A stretch of DNA of 64,000 nucleotides from Companilactobacillus baiquanensis (GTDB lineage: Bacteria > Bacillota > Bacilli > Lactobacillales > Lactobacillaceae). Made by a program: the position numbers and the translations under genes. Positions 45,323-53,733 of this stretch are shown here, piece by piece; position 1 is the first letter of the stretch; every line of letters starts with the position of its first letter. The notes beneath the pieces are model-generated. The model ran no database searches and was not told where the DNA came from. It saw only the letters and a list, made by a program, of their open reading frames with translations. The stretch spans positions 50,162 to 114,161 of the forward strand of contig NZ_RHOQ01000005.1 of assembly GCF_003946605.1 (NCBI RefSeq). The letters are read 5' to 3'.

Positions 45323-46551
45323 TATAGGTTCTCCTTGTTAGTAAAGTAAGTTTGATATCGTTGCCAATATTGATGGTAATACTTATATAATCGCCAATTT
45401 CGTTTGATCGATTTGTCCGATGAATTATAGAGAGTATAAGAATATTTATTTTCTCTGATCAATTTTTGAACTTTATTCTTAATTTTTTCATCTTCAATGT
45501 ATTTTACGGCCAGTTTCTTAGGAACTCCGAGCCACAAATGATCAGCTTTGGCGGCTACCGTTTTTGTGAATGGTTCTTTCAATGCTAAATCTTTAACAAC
45601 TTCTGCGAAGATATTGTAACCACTAGCAGTTGTAAAGTAGCTCGAACGACCGGGACGAACATTAACGTCAAAAGCCTTGAATTCTTCGTCTCTGGCATCA
45701 TATTTTAAGTCAAAGTTAACGAATCCATGAAACTTGATCGTTTCAAGAAAACTCTTTATTTGTTTATAAAGTTTTTCGTTGTAGTCATTGATGATAGCAA
45801 CATAATTACCTATTAAGTTAGGCGTTACGTCTTCTAAAACCGGATGACCAAGAACCATCATTCTTACTTGTCCGTTGTGATCGACGTAAGCATTGACCGT
45901 ACGCATATGACTATCATCGCCAGGAATGAATTCTTGTAAAATCATTGTGTCTGAATATCCAGCTTGATAAATTTTTTCAATTACTGATTTTAATTCATCG
46001 TCATCATCAATAATGAAAGCTTTTTTCTTACCATCAAAATGTAGTCCTAAGTATTCCGTTGTATTAGCAGGCTTTAGTGCTACAGGAAAATCAAACTTAG
46101 AAATGAAGTTATTATGATTTTTCTCGGTAATGAGTTGTGTACCAGGAATTGGAAGATCAGTTTTTTCAGCTAATTGATAGAACTGATCTTTATGAGTTAG
46201 TGAAGTTAACAATTCTTGGTCAATGAATGGAACGTCAAAAAGCCCTTCAAGTTTACTTTTATTACGAATTACTTGTTCAGCATATTGATCGCTGGCAGCA
46301 ATTATAATCAAGTGTTGATAGGACTGTTTTAGTTCTTTTCCAGTTTCATTAAGTGCAGCAACAAACTCTTCATCATTAGAAAAATGTTTAACTATAACAT
46401 TCAAAATTTTTGAATCCCTAGTCATGATCAAATTACCGCGACCAAAGCAGGTTGGTTTGATATGAAAGGCTTCATGAAGTGAACGTGCAATCCCATAGGC
46501 ATTGTTATCTGTCCCCAAAACTATGGGCATAAAAGTTTCCGTTTTTACCAT
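45322..46551 (-). CDS. ATP-grasp carboxylate-amine ligase
   Basis: A 409-residue protein. The ATP-grasp region includes FPVALKPANT (lysine of the nucleotide site), MILQEFIPGDD and the metal ligands in FDLKYD and DVNVRPGRSS. It resembles the ligases that sit next to FemX in lactobacilli, related to D-aspartate ligases that prepare cell-wall bridges. The exact amino acid is unknown. TAGGGGA precedes the ATG. Confidence 0.8.
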   Translation of the reverse strand: MVKTETFMPIVLGTDNNAYGIARSLHEAFHIKPTCFGRGNLIMTRDSKILNVIVKHFSNDEEFVAALNETGKELKQSYQHLIIIAASDQYAEQVIRNKSKLEGLFDVPFIDQELLTSLTHKDQFYQLAEKTDLPIPGTQLITEKNHNNFISKFDFPVALKPANTTEYLGLHFDGKKKAFIIDDDDELKSVIEKIYQAGYSDTMILQEFIPGDDSHMRTVNAYVDHNGQVRMMVLGHPVLEDVTPNLIGNYVAIINDYNEKLYKQIKSFLETIKFHGFVNFDLKYDARDEEFKAFDVNVRPGRSSYFTTASGYNIFAEVVKDLALKEPFTKTVAAKADHLWLGVPKKLAVKYIEDEKIKNKVQKLIRENKYSYTLYNSSDKSIKRNWRLYKYYHQYWQRYQTYFTNKENL

Positions 46552-46850
46552 CGTGCATCCCCTAATTAATCTTTTTCAAATTGTAGTTTGAATAAATAAG
46601 GTCAAATGAATCCTCATTTTTAAATGGTATCACAGAAAGCATGATTGGAGAAAATAATTTTCCGGCTTTCAAAAACATATCCCCCTAAAATTGCATAAAA
46701 ATTTGAAAAAATTAGCTTCTTATGAATATGTCATTTACTTATTGATTATACAACTATTTTTATCATTTAGGATTATATTCTGTATTAAACAGGTATATAA
46801 TCGATTTGAATATTCATTTTAGGGAAATTAAATAGTCTGGGGATTAGATT

Positions 46851-47816
46851 ATGAAGGTTAATAAATTAAAGTTAACAATGATTTTGTTTAGTGCGCTTAT
46901 TTTAACTGGTTGTACTAGTGAAAAACCAAATGTAAGTAAAAATAGTAGTCAAAATACGACTAAAGTAAGTAAAAAGAGTAGTGATAAATCTACTAATTCT
47001 GATAAAAAAACAGATACACTTTGGAATAATAGTAAGGATAAACAACTTGAGTCATTTATTAATCAATGGGCTCCCACAATGAAGCAAAATTATACCAAAT
47101 ATAATGGGAGCCGTTCTCTAAAGACATCAACTGGAACAGTCTATCCTGACGATTTGTCAAATGTAACTGTTTTGGGATCTAGTTCATCAATTGGATTCAG
47201 TAAAGATGGCGAAGGCAAGTATGCTTATAATGTTGTTGCTATTTATAACTACAATGGAACAGTTCCACCATTGCCAAATCACATCACTTATTTCTTTGCC
47301 TTTCATGATGGCCAGCCAATTGTCTTAGTTGACCAAAGTCGTGATGGTACACCTGACTTGTCAGAAACTCAAAATAACGATGTAAGATCTGCCTTTTCTA
47401 ATATTGTTGCGGGTAAGAGCGTTAATACGAGTTCAAATAATCAATCAAGCGGTCAATCTTCATCTAAGAAGAGCTCTACAAGTTTGACTCATGATCCTAT
47501 AATGATTGGACTGATGCTTCGTGATATGCGTGGATGGGATGATGTAGAGATGGAACCAAATTTGGCTGTCTATGAAGATGATGGGATGTATAGAATCAGT
47601 ACTGGTACTTTAGCTTCAGAAACGCCTTATCGAATCAACGGGGATACTGTTACTTACTATACTAAGGATTTTAGTAATGGTGATTCAGACGCCGAAGCAC
47701 CGTTGATCCCACATGATATGAGTTTGAAAGAGTTGGAAGATAAATATTATTCAACTGATTCACAGAGACAAAATATCCAAAGCATTGCCAGTCAAATGCC
47801 AGATATTAATGGATAA
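46851..47816 (+). CDS. lipoprotein with DUF4767-like domain
   Basis: A 321-residue secreted lipoprotein: signal peptide ending LILTGC (lipobox cysteine at about 21), a Ser/Lys-rich linker (about 23-53), then LWNNSKDKQLESFINQWAPTM and PPLPNHITYFFAFHDGQPIV, typical of DUF4767 proteins in lactobacilli. After a Ser-rich spacer (about 195-215) a second domain follows (MIGLMLRDMRGWDDVE) of the Lreu_0056-like type. The function is unknown, probably at the cell surface. The 299 bp upstream is AT-rich with nothing distinctive. Confidence 0.82.
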   Translation: MKVNKLKLTMILFSALILTGCTSEKPNVSKNSSQNTTKVSKKSSDKSTNSDKKTDTLWNNSKDKQLESFINQWAPTMKQNYTKYNGSRSLKTSTGTVYPDDLSNVTVLGSSSSIGFSKDGEGKYAYNVVAIYNYNGTVPPLPNHITYFFAFHDGQPIVLVDQSRDGTPDLSETQNNDVRSAFSNIVAGKSVNTSSNNQSSGQSSSKKSSTSLTHDPIMIGLMLRDMRGWDDVEMEPNLAVYEDDGMYRISTGTLASETPYRINGDTVTYYTKDFSNGDSDAEAPLIPHDMSLKELEDKYYSTDSQRQNIQSIASQMPDING

Positions 47817-47818
47817 AC

Positions 47819-47878
47819 AAAAAAGCATAGATAACAAGAATCTTCCTATAGTAGAGATTCTTGCATCTATGCTTTTTT
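47819..47878. terminator. bidirectional intrinsic terminator
   Basis: AAAAAAGCATAGAT with ATCTATGCTTTTTT, and inside it CAAGAATCT with AGATTCTTG, form a long stem between convergent secreted-protein genes. Confidence 0.88.
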
Positions 47879-48963
47879 TAAATTGAATCTTTTGAAATAA
47901 ATTTAGTATTAGGATTTGATCCTGTGTAGTCGTATAAAGCATTGAATTGATCGAATGTAGCGTAGTCCCAGTCAGCGGTGAAGGCGGCAGCGTTACCACT
48001 AATACCTAAACCAACATTAGGTCCAGAATAAATCAAAGCGGCACGATGACCAAAGTGTCCTGGTTGTCCATTTCCAGTAAGATTTCCACCTTCGTCGTAC
48101 CATCTTGAAAGTAGGTAGTAAGCTGCATCTTTATCGGATTTAACATTTGCCCATTTGAGCATGTAATCAAATCCGGCTCCAGATAAGTTTTCTGAAGTTT
48201 TTCTTGAAGCAGTAGTGTGATCAAGAGTATTGCCAACTTGTTGATCGGCACGTTGTTGAGCATAGTTCATCATATCTGAAGTTACAGTAACGGGTGCAGT
48301 ACCATTAGCTTTATGCAAAGCATTCAGATATTTAGCAAAGTAGTTGTTTATATTTACAAGATTTGGTTTGTATGTATTAACCTCTTCACCAGTATCAGGA
48401 TCGATATTTTTATTAAGATCTGTTAGATGACTTACCTCTACACGAGGCAAAGTACCTTCATCACCATGAACTTGGTAATTGTATAAAGATATGAATTGAT
48501 GAGGTGAAATTTGATAGTATGTTTTACCTGTATAAGATTCAAAGACAACTTTAGAAACTATCCAATCTGAAAATTGATCAAGATGGCCATTAATTGATCC
48601 ATCACGGTCATCATAAGTATCAGAATGAGGTTGTTCGACTAAAATATCGACTTTGCTATTTTGTTCGTCATTGCTACCAGTTAAACTAGCAGTGTCAGTA
48701 GATTTCAAATATTCGTTTGTCGAAACCTGATAGTAGTCAAGACCATTCAATTGAATAGTTTTGCCAACTCGCCAAGGCGTATTAGCGGCAAGTCCTCTAT
48801 TTTGTACCAAAGTTCCATTTTGAGTGTAAAGACGTGTAATAGCCACATCTTTTGTAGTTGCGACTTGTGCAGCATCGGCGGTATCACTTAGGATCGAACT
48901 AGTAGCAAATGCTGCTAAAGCAAGTCCTGATACGGTCAATGATTTCAAAATTAATGATTTCAT
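47878..48963 (-). CDS. secreted SLAP + CAP-domain protein
   Basis: A 361-residue exported protein. The signal peptide ends near ADAAQ (about 33). A SLAP-type surface-attachment domain (about 38-92; RLYTQNGTLVQNRGL and YYQVSTNEYLKSTD) and a second, weaker SLAP-like repeat (about 105-165) follow. A C-terminal CAP/SCP domain (about 205-350) carries LDHTTASRKTSENLSG and GHFGHRAALI. It is anchored to the wall and of unknown activity. Its N-terminal domain is shared with the secreted proteins at 50269 and 52250. AAGGGGA precedes the ATG. Confidence 0.82.
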   Translation of the reverse strand: MKSLILKSLTVSGLALAAFATSSILSDTADAAQVATTKDVAITRLYTQNGTLVQNRGLAANTPWRVGKTIQLNGLDYYQVSTNEYLKSTDTASLTGSNDEQNSKVDILVEQPHSDTYDDRDGSINGHLDQFSDWIVSKVVFESYTGKTYYQISPHQFISLYNYQVHGDEGTLPRVEVSHLTDLNKNIDPDTGEEVNTYKPNLVNINNYFAKYLNALHKANGTAPVTVTSDMMNYAQQRADQQVGNTLDHTTASRKTSENLSGAGFDYMLKWANVKSDKDAAYYLLSRWYDEGGNLTGNGQPGHFGHRAALIYSGPNVGLGISGNAAAFTADWDYATFDQFNALYDYTGSNPNTKFISKDSI

Positions 48964-49120
48964 AAATAATAATCCCCTTAATTTTCCTCTATATTTACAA
49001 AACTATTTACAATAAATATCATATTACAATAATACCTTTTATCAACATTTTTTGCTGTATAAACAAATGCATCCTAGATAATTGAAATGAACTATATAAC
49101 AAATTTGATAGTGCTATTTG

Positions 49121-49243
49121 TTGTTACTTTTTTGGCAGGATCATATACTGAATCTGAGAGACAAAATCTCTCGCGATTACTTTAGAAACTTGATTTCAGA
49201 ACACCAACTCAGCGATTTCCTTACCTTGAGTTGGTGTTTTAAT
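49121..49243 (+). ncRNA. small RNA candidate 1
   Basis: TTGTTA (49121-49126), a 17-bp spacer and TATACT (49144-49149) form a promoter. The transcript would start just before a 5' hairpin GAGAGA-CAAAA-TCTCTC (49156-49172), then a single-stranded linker, then a terminator ACACCAACTCA/TGAGTTGGTGT (49201-49211 and 49227-49237) whose loop contains TTTCCTTACC, complementary to an AAGGAAA-type ribosome site. No ORF is present. A copy with the same design follows. Confidence 0.65.
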
Positions 49244-49280
49244 TTATATTTTTTTATAAAAAGTTCATTGGTTACTTTCT

Positions 49281-49403
49281 TTGTACAAAACTAATTAGGG
49301 TCATATACTCGAATTGAGAGAGGTAAACTCTCTCAGATATATACGTTTTTTGATGTTTCCCTGATTGCCGACCCTAACTTCCCTGGGGTCGGTATTTTTT
49401 TTA
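49281..49403 (+). ncRNA. small RNA candidate 2, paralogue of candidate 1
   Basis: TTGTAC (49281-49286), 17 bp and TATACT (49304-49309), with GGTCA before TATACT (GATCA in copy 1). The 5' hairpin is GAGAGAG-GTAAA-CTCTCTC (49316-49334). A pyrimidine-rich linker with TTTCCCTG precedes the terminator CCGACCC/GGGTCGG (49368-49374 and 49386-49392) with eight T. The two copies keep the promoter and 5' hairpin but not the terminator sequence. Confidence 0.65.
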
Positions 49404-49501
49404 ATTAAAATTTTAAATGACTAGTGAAACGACATATTGTGTCGGATCGATATGTTAAAGTGGCTTCATAAAACTTGTTACAGATGAGGGAGGGGATGTA
49501 T

Positions 49502-49726
49502 ATGGACGAAACTAATGATTTTTTAAGTAACTTGAAGAAATTGCAGGATTTAAAGTTTTTGATTTATGAATTCAGTAAAAAAAGAATTAATTTCCGTGAT
49601 TTTGGCATTTTAAATATAGAGATTCCCGAAAAATCAATTGATTTGGATGTGGAATTTAAGCAATTAAAAAAAGACCATACAATTGAAGAAATTGCGTGGT
49701 CCATCATTAAGAAATATAATCTATAA
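49502..49726 (+). CDS. small acidic protein, unknown
   Basis: A 74-residue charged helical protein (SNLKKLQDLKFLIYEFSKKR near the start, ending SIIKKYNL). No family is recognised. The ATG at 49502 lies seven bases after GGGAGGGG; an ATG two codons earlier is also possible. It converges on the XRE gene, with the ends overlapping by six bases, so the two messages are complementary at their tails. Confidence 0.55.
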   Translation: MDETNDFLSNLKKLQDLKFLIYEFSKKRINFRDFGILNIEIPEKSIDLDVEFKQLKKDHTIEEIAWSIIKKYNL

Positions 49727-50032
49727 ATCTTTTATTCTCATAATCAATTTTGACAACTGGCGACGTTTATCTTCTGGAAGTGAAGATAGGTAGTTAATTA
49801 AACTTAACGTATCTGGATCTTGGAGATTCTCATTTAAAAAGAAGTCTCCTAGTTGTAAGTTCAGTGCCTGTGCAATGTCGTTGAGCTTTTGCATTTTGAT
49901 GTTGTCTAATTTGCCGCGTTCAATAATGGAAATCAAACTGGGTGATGATCCGGATTTTTCGGCCAGCTGTTCGATAGTCATATTTAGAGATTTTCTTTGT
50001 TTTCGAATGGTCTTGCCGATATCTTCGAGCAT
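49721..50032 (-). CDS. XRE-family helix-turn-helix regulator
   Basis: A 103-residue protein with a phage-repressor-type HTH (IGKTIRKQRKSLNMTIEQLA, then SPSLISIIERGKLDNI) and a short C-terminal helix pair that may dimerise. The target is unknown. The 236-bp region between it and the SLAP gene at 50269 is AT-rich and could hold its operator; that gene is the nearest candidate. Confidence 0.82.
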   Translation of the reverse strand: MLEDIGKTIRKQRKSLNMTIEQLAEKSGSSPSLISIIERGKLDNIKMQKLNDIAQALNLQLGDFFLNENLQDPDTLSLINYLSSLPEDKRRQLSKLIMRIKDL

Positions 50033-50268
50033 GAACTTCCCCCAATTGTTAGTGTACGTGAACTCAATGTTAATTGAATTTGTAAGCTTCTAACAGATTA
50101 TTGTATACGTATTTTTGTCAGTAATATGTATTTATATATACATTTTAATTAATATTTTTTGGATTCATCTTTTTTTACGGGAATAAAAAAATAAGTTGAA
50201 TATACGTAACTATATATATATAATCAAGTTGATTTATGTAATAACATATGTATTGAGGGGGATTAATT

Positions 50269-50838
50269 GTGAAGAAGAATATCATTGGAAGTCTTGTTGT
50301 CGCCGGAATGGCAGCAGTGACAGTTGGAATTTTTAGTAATTCAACCGATGTATCAGCAGCCGGAGTGGCAACCACGTTTGACCATATTACACGCATGTAT
50401 AACAGGGACGGTGATCTTGTAACAAACCGTGCTCTAGGTCCAAATACACCATGGCAAGTAGGTATTTTCGCTACTATCAACGGTGAAACAATGTATCAAG
50501 TATCAACTAACGAATTCGTTAAAGCTTCAGAAACAACTTATGAAGGTCCTGGCGGATCTGAAGTTAGTAACTTTACCAAAGATGACCTATATGGTTCATG
50601 GATAAACGATAATTCTAAATATACATTCTATGAAAGTGGAAGCTTGAGTATCAGGGGCAATGGTGAAAAAGCTGATGATGGTATTTTTAGTATCGTATCT
50701 GTAAAAGGTGATCAAGTAACAATTATATTTAATAGTGAGAGAGATCATTCTGGATGGACTCAGACCTTTACATATAGTGGTAATTCATTAACTTCTAATT
50801 CTACTGGTTTAACGCTATACAAAGTAGAGTATCACTAA
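50269..50838 (+). CDS. secreted SLAP-domain protein 1
   Basis: A 189-residue exported protein with a GTG start after GGGGGAT. The signal peptide ends near VSAAG (about 31). The SLAP domain (about 34-85) reads RMYNRDGDLVTNRALG and INGETMYQVSTNEFVKASE. The C-terminal 90 residues (DDLYGSWINDNSKYTFYESG, TQTFTYSGNSLTSNS) look like a lipocalin-like or DUF-type beta domain. It is a paralogue of the protein at 52250 in its first 90 residues only. Confidence 0.75.
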   Translation: MKKNIIGSLVVAGMAAVTVGIFSNSTDVSAAGVATTFDHITRMYNRDGDLVTNRALGPNTPWQVGIFATINGETMYQVSTNEFVKASETTYEGPGGSEVSNFTKDDLYGSWINDNSKYTFYESGSLSIRGNGEKADDGIFSIVSVKGDQVTIIFNSERDHSGWTQTFTYSGNSLTSNSTGLTLYKVEYH

Positions 50839-51030
50839 TAATTATTTACAAAATCAAATCACAACAGCTTTGAATAATAATATAGACGGATGAATTCCAA
50901 CATTTACTTGTGACGGTAAATTATTTATATCTGAATTTACAAATATAGATCTTTAAAAACAATATTTTCCAATTGTTAATTACTTAATATTTACAACCAA
51001 CATTAAAATTAATTTGTAATTTTTAGATTA

Positions 51031-51142
51031 GATTTAGTTTGAGTGAAGGAGTCCGTTACTATTAATGTCAAAGCTAAATGTAATTTGGTTTATTTTCAAA
51101 CTAAATCGGAGATCGTACTGGTTATTCAGTACGATTTTTTTA
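51031..51142 (+). promoter_or_regulatory. structured leader with terminator before a lipoprotein gene
   Basis: GATTTAGTTTGA (51031-51042) pairs perfectly with TCAAACTAAATC (51096-51107), enclosing a 53-nt loop. Right after it ATCGTACTG/CAGTACGAT (51112-51120, 51127-51135) with seven T forms a terminator that ends 19 bp before the lipoprotein ATG. No promoter fits in between, so this is a candidate attenuator or riboswitch. The remaining gap 50839-51030 is AT-rich with nothing clear. Confidence 0.6.
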
Positions 51143-51160
51143 TGGAAAAGGGAAAAATCA

Positions 51161-52057
51161 ATGAACAAGAAAAGAAATTTCTTAGCTATAATTATTTTGT
51201 TGTTATTACTGATTTCTGGTTGTACGAAGACTTCTAAGAATAATAATGATTCGTCAAAAAGTACAAAGGTAACTGAAACTAAGTTATTTAATAAAATGTC
51301 AAAAGGTAATCGTTCTGATGTTAAATTTACTTTTAAGAAAAATGAGGGTACAACGGTTAATGCCAATTCGATTGATTTAACTATCGACAACAAATCTAAT
51401 ACTAAAGTTAAATTCAATTTAGAAGATTTTATCCTTTCAGGAACTAGCGATACGCATTCCGATAGAACTGGTATGAAGACTATTGCACCAAATAAAAAAG
51501 TGACATTTAAAAAACTTTTCCAAGATGTTGATGATGAAGTTTTCGATAATCCGGGTCTATTTGTATATAAGACTGATTCATTTAAACTAGCCTATTTAGA
51601 TGGCAAAATTTCTAAATCAAGTAACTTAAAAGATTCCAAATTGAAGAAAGAATATCTTCAATTTAAAAAAGACAAAAATAGCAGTAGTAATAATTCTGAA
51701 AATTTAACGGTTGATGATAATAATTCAAATAGCAATTCTAATGACAATACGACTGATAGTTCAAACGATACTACTACTCAAAGTGACGATTCGGCAACTG
51801 ATTCTAGCAGTGATAGTTCTATTACTAGTGGTCAGGAGGCTATGACATTAGTTGAAAAGCAAAACGGACCTGCAACTGGTAATGAAAAGTATTATTCTAA
51901 TGACGAAGTTTGGAATACAAAGTATGGGAAATCATATTGGGTTGTTTTATCTGAACCTAATCCTGAAAGTCCTGATATTCAAATGCCAAGAGGGTCTTGG
52001 ATGGTTTTCTTTGATGGAACCATTATGCCAGGAAGACCAATAGACAATCAGGATTAA
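51161..52057 (+). CDS. lipoprotein with Asn/Ser/Asp-rich linker
   Basis: A 298-residue lipoprotein: signal peptide with LLLLLISGC (lipobox cysteine about 21), a globular domain (about 50-155; possibly DUF4352-like, judged by VNANSIDLTIDNKSNTKVKF), an extreme low-complexity linker of N, S, D and T (about 170-230), and a C-terminal block (WNTKYGKSYWVVLSEPNP). The function is unknown. The ATG at 51161 follows AAGGGAA; a longer frame through the upstream terminator was rejected. Confidence 0.72.
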   Translation: MNKKRNFLAIIILLLLLISGCTKTSKNNNDSSKSTKVTETKLFNKMSKGNRSDVKFTFKKNEGTTVNANSIDLTIDNKSNTKVKFNLEDFILSGTSDTHSDRTGMKTIAPNKKVTFKKLFQDVDDEVFDNPGLFVYKTDSFKLAYLDGKISKSSNLKDSKLKKEYLQFKKDKNSSSNNSENLTVDDNNSNSNSNDNTTDSSNDTTTQSDDSATDSSSDSSITSGQEAMTLVEKQNGPATGNEKYYSNDEVWNTKYGKSYWVVLSEPNPESPDIQMPRGSWMVFFDGTIMPGRPIDNQD

Positions 52058-52096
52058 GTTTTAATTGAATAAAGCGGTTTAAGATAACTCTCTAGA

Positions 52097-52146
52097 ATAA
52101 ATAATCCACTAAATAAAATCAAATCTTATTTAATGGATTATTTATT
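52097..52146 (+). terminator. intrinsic terminator
   Basis: AATAAATAATCCA and its partner TGGATTATTTATT close a long AT-rich hairpin after the lipoprotein gene. Confidence 0.75.
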
Positions 52147-52249
52147 GTAACAAAGAAAAATATTGAAATTACATATAGTTATAGATACAATTAAACTAAA
52201 TTATGTAATGCAAACGCTTTACATAATAACTTAATAAGGGGGATCTATC

Positions 52250-53113
52250 GTGAAAAAGAATATCAAGGGAAGCTTGCTTGTAGCTGGAATGGCAGCAATT
52301 ACAATCGGTGCTTTTAATTTTACAAACGTTTCAGCATCTGGAGTAGCCACAACATTTGATAAAATTGTCCGCATGTACAAACCAAGTGGGGAATTGGTAA
52401 CAAACCGTGCCTTAGCTGCACATACGCCTTGGCAAGTTGGTGACACAAAGACAATTAATGGTGAAACAATGTATCAAGTGTCAACGTCAGAATATGTTAA
52501 AGCAAGTGATGTTTCATATGATGCTAATCCTGGTGGTACAGATACTAATACAAATACTGATAATAGCGGAAATAACAGCAATGTTATTCTCAAACTGGGT
52601 GGTTCATATGTATTTGATGATCAGACTGGAGCATTAGTACCAAATGTACCTGGTAGTGGCACTGTGGATAAAGACCTCACTTTAAAAGGTTCATTTAAAG
52701 TAGGGAGAATTGTTCAAAATGATATTGGAGTTTACTATCAAGTATCAGAACATGGCTGGGTAAGGGATTTCAGCAATGGTGATACAAGTAATTTTGAAGT
52801 AATAGGTACACCAAATATTGAACATGATGATAGTTTTAGTCCTCTAGGTACGGTCGTATTAGGTAAGACAGCGGATCAACTTCGTCAAAAACTTATCGAC
52901 TATAACAAATGTGATCCTGCTGCTGTAAAAGCAGTTCCAGATCACTATCTGTTAGAAAGATATGTTTATTTCGATTATGGAATCTTTAACCCTGATGACT
53001 TTGATTTCTATGCAATTAGTATATACAAAAATTATCCTAGCATTGGTGGATACACACATAAGGGCAGTGATAGTTCAGTAATAGACAATCCTATTAGTTA
53101 TCTTTATGAATAA
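52250..53113 (+). CDS. secreted SLAP-domain protein 2
   Basis: A 287-residue exported protein, GTG start after AGGGGGAT. The signal peptide ends near VSASG (about 30). The N-terminal 90 residues closely copy the protein at 50269 (VTNRALAAHTPWQVG, NGETMYQVSTSEYVKASD). After an Asn/Thr-rich linker (about 96-112) a second SLAP-like repeat appears (about 120-175; LKGSFKVGRIVQNDIGVYYQVS), and then a unique C-terminal domain. The function is unknown. Just upstream, TGCAAACGCTTTACA resembles a degenerate cre site. Confidence 0.75.
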   Translation: MKKNIKGSLLVAGMAAITIGAFNFTNVSASGVATTFDKIVRMYKPSGELVTNRALAAHTPWQVGDTKTINGETMYQVSTSEYVKASDVSYDANPGGTDTNTNTDNSGNNSNVILKLGGSYVFDDQTGALVPNVPGSGTVDKDLTLKGSFKVGRIVQNDIGVYYQVSEHGWVRDFSNGDTSNFEVIGTPNIEHDDSFSPLGTVVLGKTADQLRQKLIDYNKCDPAAVKAVPDHYLLERYVYFDYGIFNPDDFDFYAISIYKNYPSIGGYTHKGSDSSVIDNPISYLYE

Positions 53114-53122
53114 ATATTAGAA

Positions 53123-53233
53123 AAATAAGCCATTGAAGACGTAGCAATCAATTGGCTTACATACCCACACTGTTGTGGAGCTGTGACGATGGACTTTTAA
53201 AAGTTCATCGTCTTTTTTGTTACAAGAGTATTT
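53123..53233 (+). repeat. terminator module, copy 1
   Basis: AAGCCATTGAAGAC...TTGGCTT, CCACAC/GTTGTGG, GAGCTGTGACGATGGAC, and the terminator stem GACGATGGACTTTT/AAAAGTTCATCGTC with T-run, followed by TTACAAGAGTATT. The same order of blocks recurs at 53540-53663. Confidence 0.6.
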
Positions 53234-53339
53234 ATTAGAATTCATCGATAAAGAAAAGGAACTCATATTATTAAATATATTAAAATAGAAATTTATTGCT
53301 AACATCAACAAAGTACTACATACTACAAATACAGCTTGT

Positions 53340-53663
53340 CGACGGTGGTAGCTAATTCCAATTAAAGCGAGGTGGAAACTATGGAAACATAGTAGAAAAC
53401 TCTAATGAAAGGATTAGCTGTTGTATATTTTAATAGCGCTCGTTATCTTATTAGACGTGTTAAGAATAACTGTTAAGCAGTCAGATGGACTGTTAGTTTT
53501 AATTAAGACATGGAAAAGATTCAAAAAGACGCTAAAAAAAAAAGCCATCAAAGACTTAGCAGGTCTGGCTCATTTTTTAGTTAGATTACCTAGCTACCAC
53601 TATCGTGGAGCTGTGGCGGTGGACTTCTTACAAAAGTTCATCGTCTTTTTTATTACAAGAGTA
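53340..53663 (+). other. possible decayed type I toxin or regulatory RNA locus with module copy 2
   Basis: GTGGTAGCTA (53344-53353) near the 5' end is complementary to TAGCTACCAC (53591-53600) near the 3' end, the long-range pairing typical of type I toxin mRNAs. The locus ends in terminator module copy 2 (53540-53663), sharing GTGGAGCTGTG and TTCATCGTC with copy 1. A TTG-start ORF with a hydrophobic N-terminus (YILIALVILLDVL, from 53421) after AAAGGA has no stop before the terminator, so a functional peptide is doubtful. No other gene lies in 53114-53733. Confidence 0.4.
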
Positions 53664-53733
53664 TTGTATCAAGCTGTATTGATAAGAGCAAATAAGATAT
53701 TTTTCAGATGCCTTTCAATTTTTATTAAAAAAT

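Noticed and set aside
51065..51160. A 32-codon extension of the lipoprotein at 51161.
   Set aside because: It crosses a terminator hairpin and places residues before a clear lipoprotein signal peptide.
52211..52227. A cre-like sequence before the second SLAP gene.
   Set aside because: The centre AAACGCTTT fits but the outer positions fail the consensus, so it was not called as a site.
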